Assembly: GCF_005405065.1 (NCBI RefSeq) | Contig: NZ_BJDI01000013.1 | Location: 1-64,000, forward strand | From: Lactiplantibacillus nangangensis | GTDB lineage: Bacteria > Bacillota > Bacilli > Lactobacillales > Lactobacillaceae | Direction: 5' to 3' | DNA length: 64,000 bases | In this document: positions 40,467-49,106 of the stretch, piece by piece | How positions within the stretch are numbered: position 1 is the stretch's first letter | Layout of the letters: each line of letters starts with the position of its first letter | Program-made: the position numbers and the translations under genes | The notes under the pieces: model-generated | The model's input: only the letters and a program-made list of their open reading frames with translations | Databases searched by the model: none | Told to the model about the DNA's origin: nothing

Positions 40467-41837
40467 ATGAAAGTTGATTTACCAGTATATAAAGGCGAAG
40501 TCTTAGATGTCACAATCATGGACTTAACTTATCAAGGCATGGGCGTTGCCAAAGTGGACAACTACCCAATCTTTATTGAAAATGCGTTGCCTGAAGAAAA
40601 AATCTCAGTGAAAGTGACTAAAACGACTAAGAACTTTGCATTCGGCGAAGTTGAAAAGATCGAACAAGTTAGTCCTCATCGGGTCAACCCTAAAGGCCGT
40701 GTTTACCGTCAGACCGGGATTGCACCGTTACAACATTTGGAATATTCAGAACAATTGAAGTTCAAGCAACATCAAATCGCTGAATTATTTGCCAAGGTTC
40801 ATATGGATGATGTTGAGGTCTTACCAACCATTGGGATGGCAAACCCAACCCAATATCGGAATAAGGCACAAGTACCTGTTCGCCAAGTGCAAGGCAAGTT
40901 GACGACTGGGTTCTTTAAGAAGAGCAGCCACCAATTGATGCCGATTGAAGACTACTATATTCAAGATCCAGCCATTGATCATGCCATTGTTGTTGTGCGC
41001 GATATTTTGCGTAAATATCATGAAGCCGCTTTTGATGAATTTCATCATAGCGGGACGATTCGGACGATTATGGTTCGTCGGGGCTATTACAGTCATGAAA
41101 TGATGATCGTTATCGTCACACGGACAAAACATTTGCCAATGGCTGATGTCGTTGTAGAAGAGATTCAGGCCGCTTTACCAGAAGTTGTCTCCATCATCCA
41201 GAACGTCAACCAAAAGCGGACTAACGTCATCTTAGGACCGGTTAACAATGTGTTAGCTGGTAAGTCAACCATTGATGACCAATTATTAGGCTTAACCTTT
41301 GCCATTTCAGCCCCATCTTTCTACCAAGTTAATCCACAACAGACCGAAAAGCTTTATCAATTAGCTATCGATCAAGCCGGTTTAACTGGCAATGAAACGG
41401 TGATTGATGCTTATTCTGGGATTGGGACGATTTCTTTGACAATGGCGCAACATGCTAAGCAAGTTTATGGCGTGGATATCGTGCCAGCAGCCATTGACAA
41501 TGCCCGTCAAAATGCCGACAAGAATGGGATCAAAAATGCCAAGTTTGTGCTGGACAGTGCTGAAAAGGCCATGGCTAAATGGGCTGAAGAAGGCATCAAA
41601 CCAGATGTTGTCGTTGTTGATCCACCACGTAAAGGGTTGGATGAAGCCTTTATCGAAAGTGCTGCCGAAATGGGACCAAAGCGCGTGGTTTACATTAGTT
41701 GTAACCCATCAACGTTAGTTCGTGATGTGCAACGCTTCGGTGAACACGGTTATCATATTGCCGCACCCGTTCAACCAGTAGATCAATTCCCACAAACCCC
41801 ACATATTGAAAGTGTGACGGTTTTAGTTAAAGACTAA
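40467..41837 (+). CDS. rlmD: 23S rRNA (uracil-5-)-methyltransferase
   Basis: 456 residues. N-terminal TRAM domain (about 1-60), central domain and C-terminal SAM-dependent methyltransferase with QVNPQQTEKLY, VIDAYSGIGTISL, VVVDPPRKGLD and the nucleophile Cys412 in ISCNPSTL. No [4Fe-4S] cysteine cluster, as in Gram-positive RlmCD. Methylates uridines of 23S rRNA (U747 and/or U1939 in E. coli numbering). AGAGGAAAC ribosome site. Confidence 0.9.
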   Translation: MKVDLPVYKGEVLDVTIMDLTYQGMGVAKVDNYPIFIENALPEEKISVKVTKTTKNFAFGEVEKIEQVSPHRVNPKGRVYRQTGIAPLQHLEYSEQLKFKQHQIAELFAKVHMDDVEVLPTIGMANPTQYRNKAQVPVRQVQGKLTTGFFKKSSHQLMPIEDYYIQDPAIDHAIVVVRDILRKYHEAAFDEFHHSGTIRTIMVRRGYYSHEMMIVIVTRTKHLPMADVVVEEIQAALPEVVSIIQNVNQKRTNVILGPVNNVLAGKSTIDDQLLGLTFAISAPSFYQVNPQQTEKLYQLAIDQAGLTGNETVIDAYSGIGTISLTMAQHAKQVYGVDIVPAAIDNARQNADKNGIKNAKFVLDSAEKAMAKWAEEGIKPDVVVVDPPRKGLDEAFIESAAEMGPKRVVYISCNPSTLVRDVQRFGEHGYHIAAPVQPVDQFPQTPHIESVTVLVKD

Positions 41838-41847
41838 AGTTAATTTA

Positions 41848-41886
41848 AAAGCAGCGTGAAAATCAAGTCGATTTTCACGCTGCTTT
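41848..41886 (+). terminator. Terminator of rlmD
   Basis: AAAGCAGCGTGAAAATC and GATTTTCACGCTGCTTT, 17-bp perfect stem with a 5-nt loop, 10 bp after the stop. Confidence 0.85.
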
Positions 41887-41914
41887 GCTATTTTTAACGG
41901 TTGATAGTTGATAA

Positions 41915-42111
41915 TTGCCACTTCCGGTTGTTGTTGATGACATGCGGGCGAGGGACCGGGGCAAGCCTAAGAAACGTCTTGCCCCTCGGCCGGAAGCCTT
42001 GCACAAACCGCAAATCTCCCGGCCGGTCCGTGGTGTAAGACCGAAAAATCGCCGGTCAAACGCCACCAACACGCCCGATGCCATCAACAACAACCTCCAG
42101 CTAGTCAACTG
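41915..42111 (+). repeat. Branched palindromic element BE8
   Basis: Starts TTGCCACTTCCGG, ends CTCCAGCTAGTCAACTG. Arms GGTTGTTGTTGATGACAT / ATGCCATCAACAACAACC; hairpin GGGGCAAG / CTTGCCCC with loop CCTAAGAAACGT; GCAAATC-region second hairpin; third hairpin around CCGAAAAATCGCCGG. Its right end is 8 bp from the stop of a truncated toxin fragment. Confidence 0.85.
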
Positions 42112-42119
42112 TGAGTTGT

Positions 42120-42218
42120 CTATGACGCTAGCAGTGATTGTTTTGCCAAATAATCTTTGAGATGCAAAAGATCTTGTCTTGCTTCTTCAGAATAGTTAAT
42201 ATGCCAGTTTGTAGCCAT
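42120..42218 (-). pseudogene. Truncated RelE/ParE-type toxin fragment
   Basis: A 32-codon frame encoding MATNWHINYSEEARQDLLHL then KDYLAKQSLLAS. The pattern W-x-I-x-YS-x-EA-x-x-DL-x-x-L-x-DYL is the usual N-terminus of RelE/ParE toxins, which are about 90-100 residues long. No ribosome site and no antitoxin gene upstream. The frame stops 8 bp from BE8, as if the element had replaced the rest. Could be coincidence in so short a frame. Confidence 0.45.
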
Positions 42219-42251
42219 ATTGTTCTTGGGCTGCTGGATAGGGTGGCAGTA

Positions 42252-42296
42252 CTAAAAAGACCATCAACTCGATTCGGAGTTGATGGTCTTTTTAGA
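42252..42296 (-). terminator. Terminator of the MFS-DUF4811 operon
   Basis: CTAAAAAGACCATCAACTC and GAGTTGATGGTCTTTTTAG form a perfect 19-bp stem abutting the stop codon; U-runs on both strands. Confidence 0.9.
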
Positions 42297-43046
42297 TTAA
42301 TGAATTGAGCGAGCTTGCGCTTGTTTGATCAGTTTTGCAATAAGTGCTGGTGCCTGTTTTTTAGCATCTTTCTGCGCAGCTTGTGTCACCGCTTTAGTTA
42401 AGGTGGCAAGTTGAGTCGCTGAAAGTGTCGGATCAGCAGTTTTCACAGCGGTTACTTTAGCAGTCACGGCTGCTTTGAGTGCCGTCTTGGCTTTAGCATT
42501 TTCGGCTTTGGCTTGCGTTTCAAGCCACTTGGCCTGGCTGATGCTCAAAGTTGCCCAAGTCTTGGGTAGGATGAAAGTATTCTCCCGTTTGACGAGGGTG
42601 GTGTGGGTGCCAGTGTCGGCGTATAGCCAGCGCCAAAATTGATTGTCATAAGTCCAACGCGTGGTTTTGGTCGTCAACTTGGCAGTCGTGACATTAGCAG
42701 TGGTAGCCTGATTGTGCGTGGTTAAACTGACCGCCGTATTTTGACGCTTTTTGCTATCAGTTGTCCGATAAACGTACACTTTTTCGGTGTTCGATTTTTT
42801 GACGGGTTCGAAAAGTAATAGCTTCACGTACGGATTCGCAACGGCGGAGGTTAATTGGGTCGTTTTAGTGGTGGTTGTTTGGTGCATGCCCCAATGGTTG
42901 TTATCGTTGCCAATCATCAAGACGGCGGCACTGATTAATAAAACTAGTCCCAAGTCGCCAACAAGATGGCGTTGCCAGCCCTTTTTGAAAGCTAAATAGC
43001 CGACAATGAACCCAATTAGTCCCAAGCTTAAAATAATGAGAATCAT
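42297..43046 (-). CDS. DUF4811 membrane protein, partner of the drug exporter
   Basis: 249 residues: two N-terminal membrane segments (about 1-18 and 29-46), an extracellular beta-rich region and a C-terminal Ala/Lys/Thr-rich helical tail that could form a coiled coil (AKAENAKAKTALKAAVTAK). Matches lactobacillal DUF4811 as I remember it, usually encoded beside an MFS exporter. It overlaps the exporter gene by 4 bp, so it is translated with it; an accessory role is inferred. Confidence 0.7.
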   Translation of the reverse strand: MILIILSLGLIGFIVGYLAFKKGWQRHLVGDLGLVLLISAAVLMIGNDNNHWGMHQTTTTKTTQLTSAVANPYVKLLLFEPVKKSNTEKVYVYRTTDSKKRQNTAVSLTTHNQATTANVTTAKLTTKTTRWTYDNQFWRWLYADTGTHTTLVKRENTFILPKTWATLSISQAKWLETQAKAENAKAKTALKAAVTAKVTAVKTADPTLSATQLATLTKAVTQAAQKDAKKQAPALIAKLIKQAQARSIH

Positions 43047-44485
43047 TGGATATCACCAGCTTTCGGAGTACGTTTGACCATTAGTGCAAAAATCATGCCT
43101 AAAATTCCCATGGCCGTCGCAACTAAAAAGGCGGCATGGAACCCTTGCATGGCGGCAGCATAGCTCTGGTCACGGTAGGCCAAAGGTGCGGTCGTCAGTA
43201 GGGCTTTGGCTGGTTTGGCGTTGGCCATCACATTTGCGAGGACACTGCCAAGAATTGCGGTCCCCATGGAAGTCATGATTTGACGCATCGTGCTGTTAAT
43301 GGCGGTCCCGTGGCTGAGCTGGAGTCCAGTTAAGTCGACGGAGCTAGCGGCTGTTAATGGCATGGCCACTAAGGCGACACCACTCATCAAGACGATGTAT
43401 TCCATGATGATATACAGGTACGGCGTGTGTTGCGTGAGCATGGCAAACGGTAACGTCCCAAGCGTTAATAAGAAAGTTCCCATCAAGGCTAAACGGCGAC
43501 CACCAATATGATCGTAGGCCCGGCCGCTGATCAGACTGATGACACCATATAATAAAGCGCCTGGCAAAATCATGAGTCCGGAATCTAGCGGTGATAGGCC
43601 ACGAACATTTTGCAAATACATTGGTAAGACCACTTGAATCCCAATCATGGCCGTGTTTGCAAGGGCGGTGATCAGTGAGGCAATCGTAAATGACGGAATT
43701 TTGAGTAATCGAATATTTAATAGGGGCTCAGCTTGAGGCCATTCGCGATGAACAAATAAGCCGATAAAGACAAGTCCAATCAAAATGCTAATGAGCACGA
43801 TTGGTGAAGACCAGCCATCATTACCGACGGATGAAAAGCCATAGAGTAGGCTCCCAAAACCAATCGTCGACCAGGCAATTGCCCAAGCATCAATGGCAGA
43901 TTTCTTCAGTGGAATGACGGGCCGCACCGTGTAGCAAGCGAGGGCTAACACAATCGCGACCGGTGGAATCATTAGGCCAAAAAGGTCTCGCCAACTCGCA
44001 TTGTCTAAGATCCACCCTGAAACAGTTGGACCGAGCGCTGGCGCCAACCCAATCACGATACCGCCAAGACCAAGCATCGTGCCCCGTTTTTCGGGAGGAT
44101 AAATGACGAGCAAAACCGTTTGAATCGTTGGAAAGGTGATCCCAATACCGACGGCTTGTACTAGGCGCCCAATTAAGATCAATTGGAAGTTGCTAGCGGT
44201 ATAACTGACGATTAGGCCAATCAAAAAACAACTTAGTGCAGCCGTATAGATAAGGCGTAAACTGAAATTGTTTAATAACCAGGCGCTTACTGGAATCATG
44301 ATACCCATGACTAGTAAGGAACCGGTCGTGAGCCATTGAACCGTGGCACTTGAAATTGAAAAACGGTTCATCATCGTTGGGTAAGCCGTCACTAACATGT
44401 TTGTTGTGAGGGCCGTACAGAACGTTCCTAAAACTAATGTAATCGTTAGCCATAATTGACTATAACGTTTACCATTCGTATCCAT
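43043..44485 (-). CDS. MFS multidrug exporter, DHA2 (14-helix) family
   Basis: 480 residues with about 14 helices, EmrB/QacA type. Antiporter motif C appears as LAPALGPTVSGWILD; motif A region GRAYDHIGGRR sits in the second half. TGAGG lies 10 bp before the ATG. Divergent from a TetR regulator with a large palindrome between them, the standard layout of a substrate-induced efflux pump. Substrates unknown. Confidence 0.85.
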   Translation of the reverse strand: MDTNGKRYSQLWLTITLVLGTFCTALTTNMLVTAYPTMMNRFSISSATVQWLTTGSLLVMGIMIPVSAWLLNNFSLRLIYTAALSCFLIGLIVSYTASNFQLILIGRLVQAVGIGITFPTIQTVLLVIYPPEKRGTMLGLGGIVIGLAPALGPTVSGWILDNASWRDLFGLMIPPVAIVLALACYTVRPVIPLKKSAIDAWAIAWSTIGFGSLLYGFSSVGNDGWSSPIVLISILIGLVFIGLFVHREWPQAEPLLNIRLLKIPSFTIASLITALANTAMIGIQVVLPMYLQNVRGLSPLDSGLMILPGALLYGVISLISGRAYDHIGGRRLALMGTFLLTLGTLPFAMLTQHTPYLYIIMEYIVLMSGVALVAMPLTAASSVDLTGLQLSHGTAINSTMRQIMTSMGTAILGSVLANVMANAKPAKALLTTAPLAYRDQSYAAAMQGFHAAFLVATAMGILGMIFALMVKRTPKAGDIQ

Positions 44486-44508
44486 TATTTTTAAGCCTCA
44501 TTTAGCGA

Positions 44509-44541
44509 TAGTTTTAAACTGACTAAATCAGTTTAAAACTA
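44509..44541. promoter_or_regulatory. Operator palindrome between MFS and TetR genes
   Basis: TAGTTTTAAACTGA (44509-44522) and TCAGTTTAAAACTA (44528-44541) are perfect 14-bp inverted arms around CTAAA, 24 bp upstream of the exporter ATG. Size and position fit a TetR dimer-pair operator that would shut the exporter promoter. Confidence 0.7.
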
Positions 44542-44652
44542 TTATAGGCTTTTTTTCGAAAAAAACAAACTGATGGGTGACGTTTACCCTAACTAACTTA
44601 ATAAAATAGGTTATAATAAGGTTTGAATGAATTTTGAGGGTGGGGAAATAAC

Positions 44653-45210
44653 ATGGTTAAAAGAAGAACGTTAACTCAAGCGAAGGTGTTGGCAACAGCC
44701 AACCAATTAATTGAAGCAAATGGCTTGAACGGGTTAACTATCCGTGACTTGGCCGTGGCCTTAGATGTCCGGCCACAGTCAATTTATAATTATGTTGATA
44801 GTTTAAGCGATTTGTTGGATCAAGTTGGCTTACAATTTGTTCAAGGGGTTTCAGATCGCTTAACAGAGCAATTAAACAATGCAAGTAAAGAAGAAAAGCT
44901 GATGGTCTTTGCGCAAGAATTTCGTGATGCCTGCAAACGGCATGTGGGGTTAGCCCCACTATTACTGAGTTTGACAGATTCAGTTAAGAGTCCGAAAACG
45001 CAAAAAGCCTTGATCAAGTTATATCAAGATATGTTTAGACCATTACAGTTAGATGATAGCTCACGGGTTGAAAACACGTTGTATCGGTCAACCTTATTCG
45101 GGTTTATTATTCAGGAGATTGGCGGTTTCTTCACGTTGTCGCCAGCAGAACTGGATACTCGGTTTACCCAAGTGATGCAGCTTGCAATCGATCAAGAAAA
45201 TGTGAAATAG
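44653..45210 (+). CDS. TetR-family repressor of the adjacent exporter
   Basis: 185 residues. N-terminal helix-turn-helix (about 10-55: GLTIRDLAVALDVRPQSIYNYVDSLSDLLDQ) and a C-terminal helical ligand domain (GFIIQEIGGF) like the WHG/TetR_C subfamily. GAGGGTGGGG ribosome site. Expected to repress the divergent MFS-DUF4811 operon via the palindrome at 44509-44541 until a substrate binds. Confidence 0.85.
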   Translation: MVKRRTLTQAKVLATANQLIEANGLNGLTIRDLAVALDVRPQSIYNYVDSLSDLLDQVGLQFVQGVSDRLTEQLNNASKEEKLMVFAQEFRDACKRHVGLAPLLLSLTDSVKSPKTQKALIKLYQDMFRPLQLDDSSRVENTLYRSTLFGFIIQEIGGFFTLSPAELDTRFTQVMQLAIDQENVK

Positions 45211-45215
45211 TGCTT

Positions 45216-45260
45216 AAAAGGAATCGAAACACCATTTTGTGGTATTTCGATTCCTTTTTG
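45216..45260. terminator. Bidirectional terminator
   Basis: AAAAGGAATCGAAA / TTTCGATTCCTTTTT, shared by the tetR gene and the tiny gene on the other strand. Confidence 0.85.
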
Positions 45261-45267
45261 GTCAATG

Positions 45268-45393
45268 CTAATTGTGATGTTTGTGATAATAATGATAAAC
45301 GAGGATTAACAAAATTCCGATTACGCAGACGCGAATCAGCCAGACCGTCAATAGCAAAGTAAAAATGAATTTTAACCAGATAATTAGTCTCAT
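45268..45393 (-). CDS. 41-residue single-pass membrane peptide
   Basis: Begins MRLIIWLKFIFTLLL and continues TVWLIRVCVIGILLILVYHY, ending YHKHHN: one long hydrophobic helix with a short basic/His tail. AAAGG lies about 10 bp before the ATG and a perfect shared terminator lies 8 bp past the stop, which together support expression. No family recognised; it resembles small hydrophobic regulatory or toxin-like peptides only in general character. Confidence 0.45.
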   Translation of the reverse strand: MRLIIWLKFIFTLLLTVWLIRVCVIGILLILVYHYYHKHHN

Positions 45394-45425
45394 GGCTAAC
45401 TAACCTTTCTGAAAGAGAGTTTGAA

Positions 45426-46268
45426 ATGATGATTGATGAAGCAACTTTTCTATCCAAACTTGGAGTAACGCTTAGACAGAGCCGAAAAGCTAAAAGACTA
45501 ACACAGAAACAGGTTGCTGAAGGGATTTGTGTACAGTCACTGATCAGTGCAATTGAGCATGGTCAATATTTGCCCAATGCGATGGTCTTTGCCCAGATTT
45601 GTCAGCGGCTGGGCCTATCGATGGATCAAGCGGTGCTGGCGCGCTATCCGAAGATTGAGGCGCAGCAGACATTAAATAATGAAATTGAACGACTTTGTAA
45701 CCAGCATGCTTACCGTGCATTAGCAACTTATTTATCACAACCAGCGTTGCAAGACCAGTTATTGACAGATCATGACTTGGCCATTTTTTATTATTATCGT
45801 GGTGTTGCCAACTTTCAGACACGGCAATTCGCTGAGGCCCAAAAAGATTTGAGGTTGAGTTTAGACTTAGTGGCCGCCGATGATTCGCTACGACCATTAA
45901 TTTTAAGCGCCAGTGGTTGCTTGAATGCCCAAAAAGATTACTGGCGACTCGCGCTGAGGCAGTTTGAGCAAGCACAAACTTTAGTATCTGTTTTACCGTA
46001 TGATGAAAATTTCAATTGTGTGGCCTATCAACTTGGGCTATGTCAGTTTAAAGCAGGCCAATATGTCGCGGCAAAACAGACATTACAAGCCGGCGTCCAA
46101 TTAATCACAACACAGCAGTCTCATTACTTGTTGGCAGACACCCTAGTTTTGTTAGCAGCATGTCTGGATCAACTAGGGGATCACGCAACTGCCAAAAATG
46201 TTCAAGCAGAGGGACAGATGTTGGCGACACTGTTTAAATTACAGTTGTATCAATTTGACGAGGAATAG
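45426..46268 (+). CDS. XRE-TPR transcriptional regulator
   Basis: 280 residues. N-terminal Xre helix-turn-helix (about 10-65: LRQSRKAKRLTQKQVAEGI, then SAIEHGQYLPNAM) followed by TPR-like helical repeats (about 95-280), the layout of Rgg/PlcR-type regulators that read short peptides. No obvious peptide gene precedes it, though the 41-residue membrane peptide gene is divergent 33 bp away. Its 3' end overlaps the 3' end of the convergent dehydrogenase gene by 19 bp. Confidence 0.75.
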   Translation: MMIDEATFLSKLGVTLRQSRKAKRLTQKQVAEGICVQSLISAIEHGQYLPNAMVFAQICQRLGLSMDQAVLARYPKIEAQQTLNNEIERLCNQHAYRALATYLSQPALQDQLLTDHDLAIFYYYRGVANFQTRQFAEAQKDLRLSLDLVAADDSLRPLILSASGCLNAQKDYWRLALRQFEQAQTLVSVLPYDENFNCVAYQLGLCQFKAGQYVAAKQTLQAGVQLITTQQSHYLLADTLVLLAACLDQLGDHATAKNVQAEGQMLATLFKLQLYQFDEE

Positions 46269-47179
46269 GCCAATAGGGTTCGCCCACGCCGTCCAGGTAA
46301 TTGTGCTGTGTGATAGGCTTGGCGGACGTCATGGAAATTGACGGTTTCAGCGATGGCCGCTTTAAGTTCACCAGTGGCGAGTTGGTCGAGCAATTGCCGA
46401 TAAGTTCTTGGCCAAATTGGACCACTGATGAAGTGGAAACTTTGCGTCGTGAGTAATGGTTGCCATTGGGGCAGTGCCAGCGAATAAACTTGAAGTTGTG
46501 GTCGATTGGCTGCGAGACGATTCAATAAGTCGGGGTTACCAACGGTGTCTAATAAGCGAGTGTCGTTTGGAATAGTCGTCAATTGTGGCGTCAAAGCTGT
46601 TGTATAGTCAATAGTTGCTGTCGCACCAAGTTCTTGAAGCCAAGTACGATTGCTTGGTCGCGTTAAGGCAATGACATTAGCGCCGAGCTGGTGGCTTAAC
46701 TGGACGAGGTAGGTGCCGACACCACCCGCAGCTCCAGTGATAATCACAGTCATTCCGGGCCGAATGTGCGCGGCTGAGATGAGTTTAATTGCAGCATCAG
46801 CGCCTCCAATTAGCGTGGTTGCGGCGGCGAGTGAAACTCGTTTTGGAATTGGTAAGAGTAATGGGGAAGGTCTCAAAAGGTTTTGTTCACGAGCAGATCC
46901 GTGAAAATTGACAGTCAAGACGCGTTGACCAATCAAAGATTGCTGACGAAGGCGACCAGCATCAGTAACGATTCCAGTCAATCCATAGCTGGGTACATAT
47001 GGTGGTCTTGCGGGGTTGAGACTGGTCAAATTACCCGTTGCACTGCGCCAATCCCAAGGCAGAACTGGAGTATAAGCAGTTTGGATTTTAATTTCGGTTG
47101 CGGTTGGTTGTTGTTGTGGCAGATTAGCGATTTCAAGTCCACTAATGCCAGTAAAAGACGTTTGTCGAATGACTTGCAT
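46250..47179 (-). CDS. Zinc-independent quinone-oxidoreductase-like MDR protein
   Basis: 309 residues, medium-chain dehydrogenase/reductase. GroES-like N-terminal domain and Rossmann domain with ITGAAGGVGTYLVQL near residue 147; no catalytic zinc cysteine set, as in QOR-type NADPH quinone reductases. ATG 47179 follows GGAGG with 8 bp spacing; the frame runs further up to 47314 without a site. Tail-to-tail overlap with the XRE-TPR gene means mutual antisense of the 3' ends. Confidence 0.8.
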   Translation of the reverse strand: MQVIRQTSFTGISGLEIANLPQQQPTATEIKIQTAYTPVLPWDWRSATGNLTSLNPARPPYVPSYGLTGIVTDAGRLRQQSLIGQRVLTVNFHGSAREQNLLRPSPLLLPIPKRVSLAAATTLIGGADAAIKLISAAHIRPGMTVIITGAAGGVGTYLVQLSHQLGANVIALTRPSNRTWLQELGATATIDYTTALTPQLTTIPNDTRLLDTVGNPDLLNRLAANRPQLQVYSLALPQWQPLLTTQSFHFISGPIWPRTYRQLLDQLATGELKAAIAETVNFHDVRQAYHTAQLPGRRGRTLLAYSSSN

Positions 47180-47352
47180 GTGATGGCCTCCTGTAGTTGA
47201 TGTCTTATAGGATAGCGGTCTAAGTTCAAATGATAAAATCAGAATACTGATAATTGGCGAAGCCTCAAATTTTAGCAATTTTGAGGCTTTTTTACGACAA
47301 TTACTTTGACACACACAGTAATTGGTGGTAAATTATGGTTATTGAAATTACT

Positions 47353-47363
47353 ATGTGACACAT
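47353..47363. promoter_or_regulatory. Candidate PadR operator
   Basis: ATGTGACACAT, a perfect 11-bp palindrome carrying the ATGT/ACAT half-sites usual for PadR regulators, 27 bp before the padR-like start. Suggests autoregulation. Confidence 0.5.
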
Positions 47364-47390
47364 AATACTTAATTTGAAAGGAAGGTCAGC

Positions 47391-47750
47391 ATGCAACCAG
47401 AGATTTCGAAAGAAACGATCCGCGGCCATACGACAACCATCGTTTTGAATATCCTGAATCAGGGCGACAGTTATGGTTATGCCATTGCGAAGACCATTAA
47501 GACCCTGAGTCAGGGGGCTTATGAAATTAATGAAGCGACGTTGTACACGGTCTTTCGCCGACTTGAGAAAAATGGCGAGATTACAAGTTATTGGGGCAAT
47601 GAAACGCAGGGTGGCCGGCGCAAATATTATCAAATTTCGGCGCAAGGTCAAAAAACGTTAGCTCATAATATCGAAGAATGGCATTTTGCCAAGCAAGTGA
47701 TTGATGATTTGATTTTAGGGAGGATTGACGCAGATGTCAGAAAAAATTGA
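47391..47750 (+). CDS. PadR-family transcriptional regulator
   Basis: 119 residues, the short PadR form. Winged helix with YGYAIAKTIKTLS, INEATLYTVFRRLEKNGEI and GGRRKYYQISAQGQ. AAAGGAAGG ribosome site 5 to 8 bp before ATG 47391. Overlaps the following DUF4097 gene by 17 bp; such PadR plus membrane/adhesin-like pairs are common in Firmicutes and the regulator probably controls its own operon. Confidence 0.85.
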   Translation: MQPEISKETIRGHTTTIVLNILNQGDSYGYAIAKTIKTLSQGAYEINEATLYTVFRRLEKNGEITSYWGNETQGGRRKYYQISAQGQKTLAHNIEEWHFAKQVIDDLILGRIDADVRKN

Positions 47751-49056
47751 ACAATTAGTGGCCATGCGGCTGAATACTTATTTTAAAACGCAAACGATGA
47801 CGCCAGCTTTAACTGAATTAAAAACTGAATTGGCGACAGATCTAAATGAGGCTGCTAATGACAAGGCCACTAACGGACTGGATTCTGAAGCGGCGGTCGC
47901 GGAAGCTTTTAGTGATTTTGGTGACATTAATGCGTTGATCCAGCAAATCAATACGGAAAATGGTAATGAAACCAACTTGCATGCCCATCATGTTGTGATG
48001 GATGATGAGGGGATTGAGATTGATGGTGGTGAGACGTTAAAAGTCAATTCTGATGGGATTTCAATCAACAATGGTGCGATTAAAGCCGACCATGATGGAC
48101 TTAAACTGGGAAAGTTGGTCATCAATGGCGATGGCATTAATCTTAACGATCAACCAGTACCAGCACCGGACTTTGGCACTCCCAGCCAACCGTTAAATTT
48201 AGCAGGGGAATACCATGATAGTTTGAATTTAGTGAATGAAAAACGTATTGCCGTAGCCGACATCACAGATTTATCGATCAGCTATCGGTCTGCCCGTGTT
48301 AAGGTATTGCCGACGGTTGGCGGCGAAGATGAAATTATTGTGCGTGAATATATGAATCACAATAACGCGTCGTATAATGCGACGGTGACGCAACAAGGCT
48401 CAGCGCTAAGTATTGAGCAGGGTAAGGTGCCATTTCTCATCCCTTTACGGGTTCATGTTCAAGTGCTGGTGCCAGCTAATTATGCCGGCAATTTGAAATT
48501 AGCAAGTAGTTCGGGAACCGTTCTGATGGCTGGCTTGGCTCAGTTGGGAGTCGTTAATATCCGAATTACAAGTGGTAGTTCTAAATTAGACAGTTTGCAG
48601 GCGCAAGCGCTCAGTGCGGATGTCGTTTCAGGAAACTTAGTGATGACCCAAGTTCAAGTTGCTGAACAACTTGGGATGCTTGTCAAAAGTGGTCGGTTAA
48701 AGTTATCGGCGGTGCAAGCTGGCCAATATACGGTGACAGTCACTAGTGGCAGTATTCAAGGCGTGCAATTAATTGGCGGTGGTAGTTGGACGGCTAAATC
48801 GGGGACGATGAAGCTCGCATTTTCGAAATTGACTAGTGATTTGAATCTAAGCGATAAGAGTGGCTCGATTAAATTTAGCTTGCCACGGGATGCTAGTTAT
48901 CGCTATGAACTGGAAGCACGAAGTGGACGCGTCGTAGCGCCCAACAACGCACAACCGGAACACATTGCGGATGGGTATCAAACGGGACAAGTTGGTACGA
49001 CGCCGACCTATACGGTTCAAGGGCGGACGACTTCTGGCTCAATTTATCTTTATTAA
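47734..49056 (+). CDS. DUF4097 beta-helix protein with N-terminal helical domain
   Basis: 440 residues. Residues 1-75 are a helical HAAS/DUF1700-like segment (EAAVAEAFSDFGDINALIQQI), about 85-145 contain repeats of 'DxxGIxIxxG', and about 170-440 form a long beta-repeat (DUF4097-type; TSGSSKLDSLQAQ, SGRLKLSAVQ, SGSIKFSL). No signal peptide or membrane helix is evident, so it may act in the cytoplasm or at the membrane through partners. GGGAGG precedes ATG 47734. Role unknown; envelope-stress sensing is a guess from PadR context. Confidence 0.7.
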   Translation: MSEKIEQLVAMRLNTYFKTQTMTPALTELKTELATDLNEAANDKATNGLDSEAAVAEAFSDFGDINALIQQINTENGNETNLHAHHVVMDDEGIEIDGGETLKVNSDGISINNGAIKADHDGLKLGKLVINGDGINLNDQPVPAPDFGTPSQPLNLAGEYHDSLNLVNEKRIAVADITDLSISYRSARVKVLPTVGGEDEIIVREYMNHNNASYNATVTQQGSALSIEQGKVPFLIPLRVHVQVLVPANYAGNLKLASSSGTVLMAGLAQLGVVNIRITSGSSKLDSLQAQALSADVVSGNLVMTQVQVAEQLGMLVKSGRLKLSAVQAGQYTVTVTSGSIQGVQLIGGGSWTAKSGTMKLAFSKLTSDLNLSDKSGSIKFSLPRDASYRYELEARSGRVVAPNNAQPEHIADGYQTGQVGTTPTYTVQGRTTSGSIYLY

Positions 49057-49059
49057 ACT

Positions 49060-49106
49060 CAATCGCGTTGCAGAAATTGACTGAAATTTCCGCAACGCGA
49101 TTTTTC
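49060..49106 (+). terminator. Terminator of the PadR-DUF4097 operon
   Basis: AATCGCGTTGC..AAATT / AATTT..GCAACGCGATTTTT, just after the stop. Confidence 0.85.
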
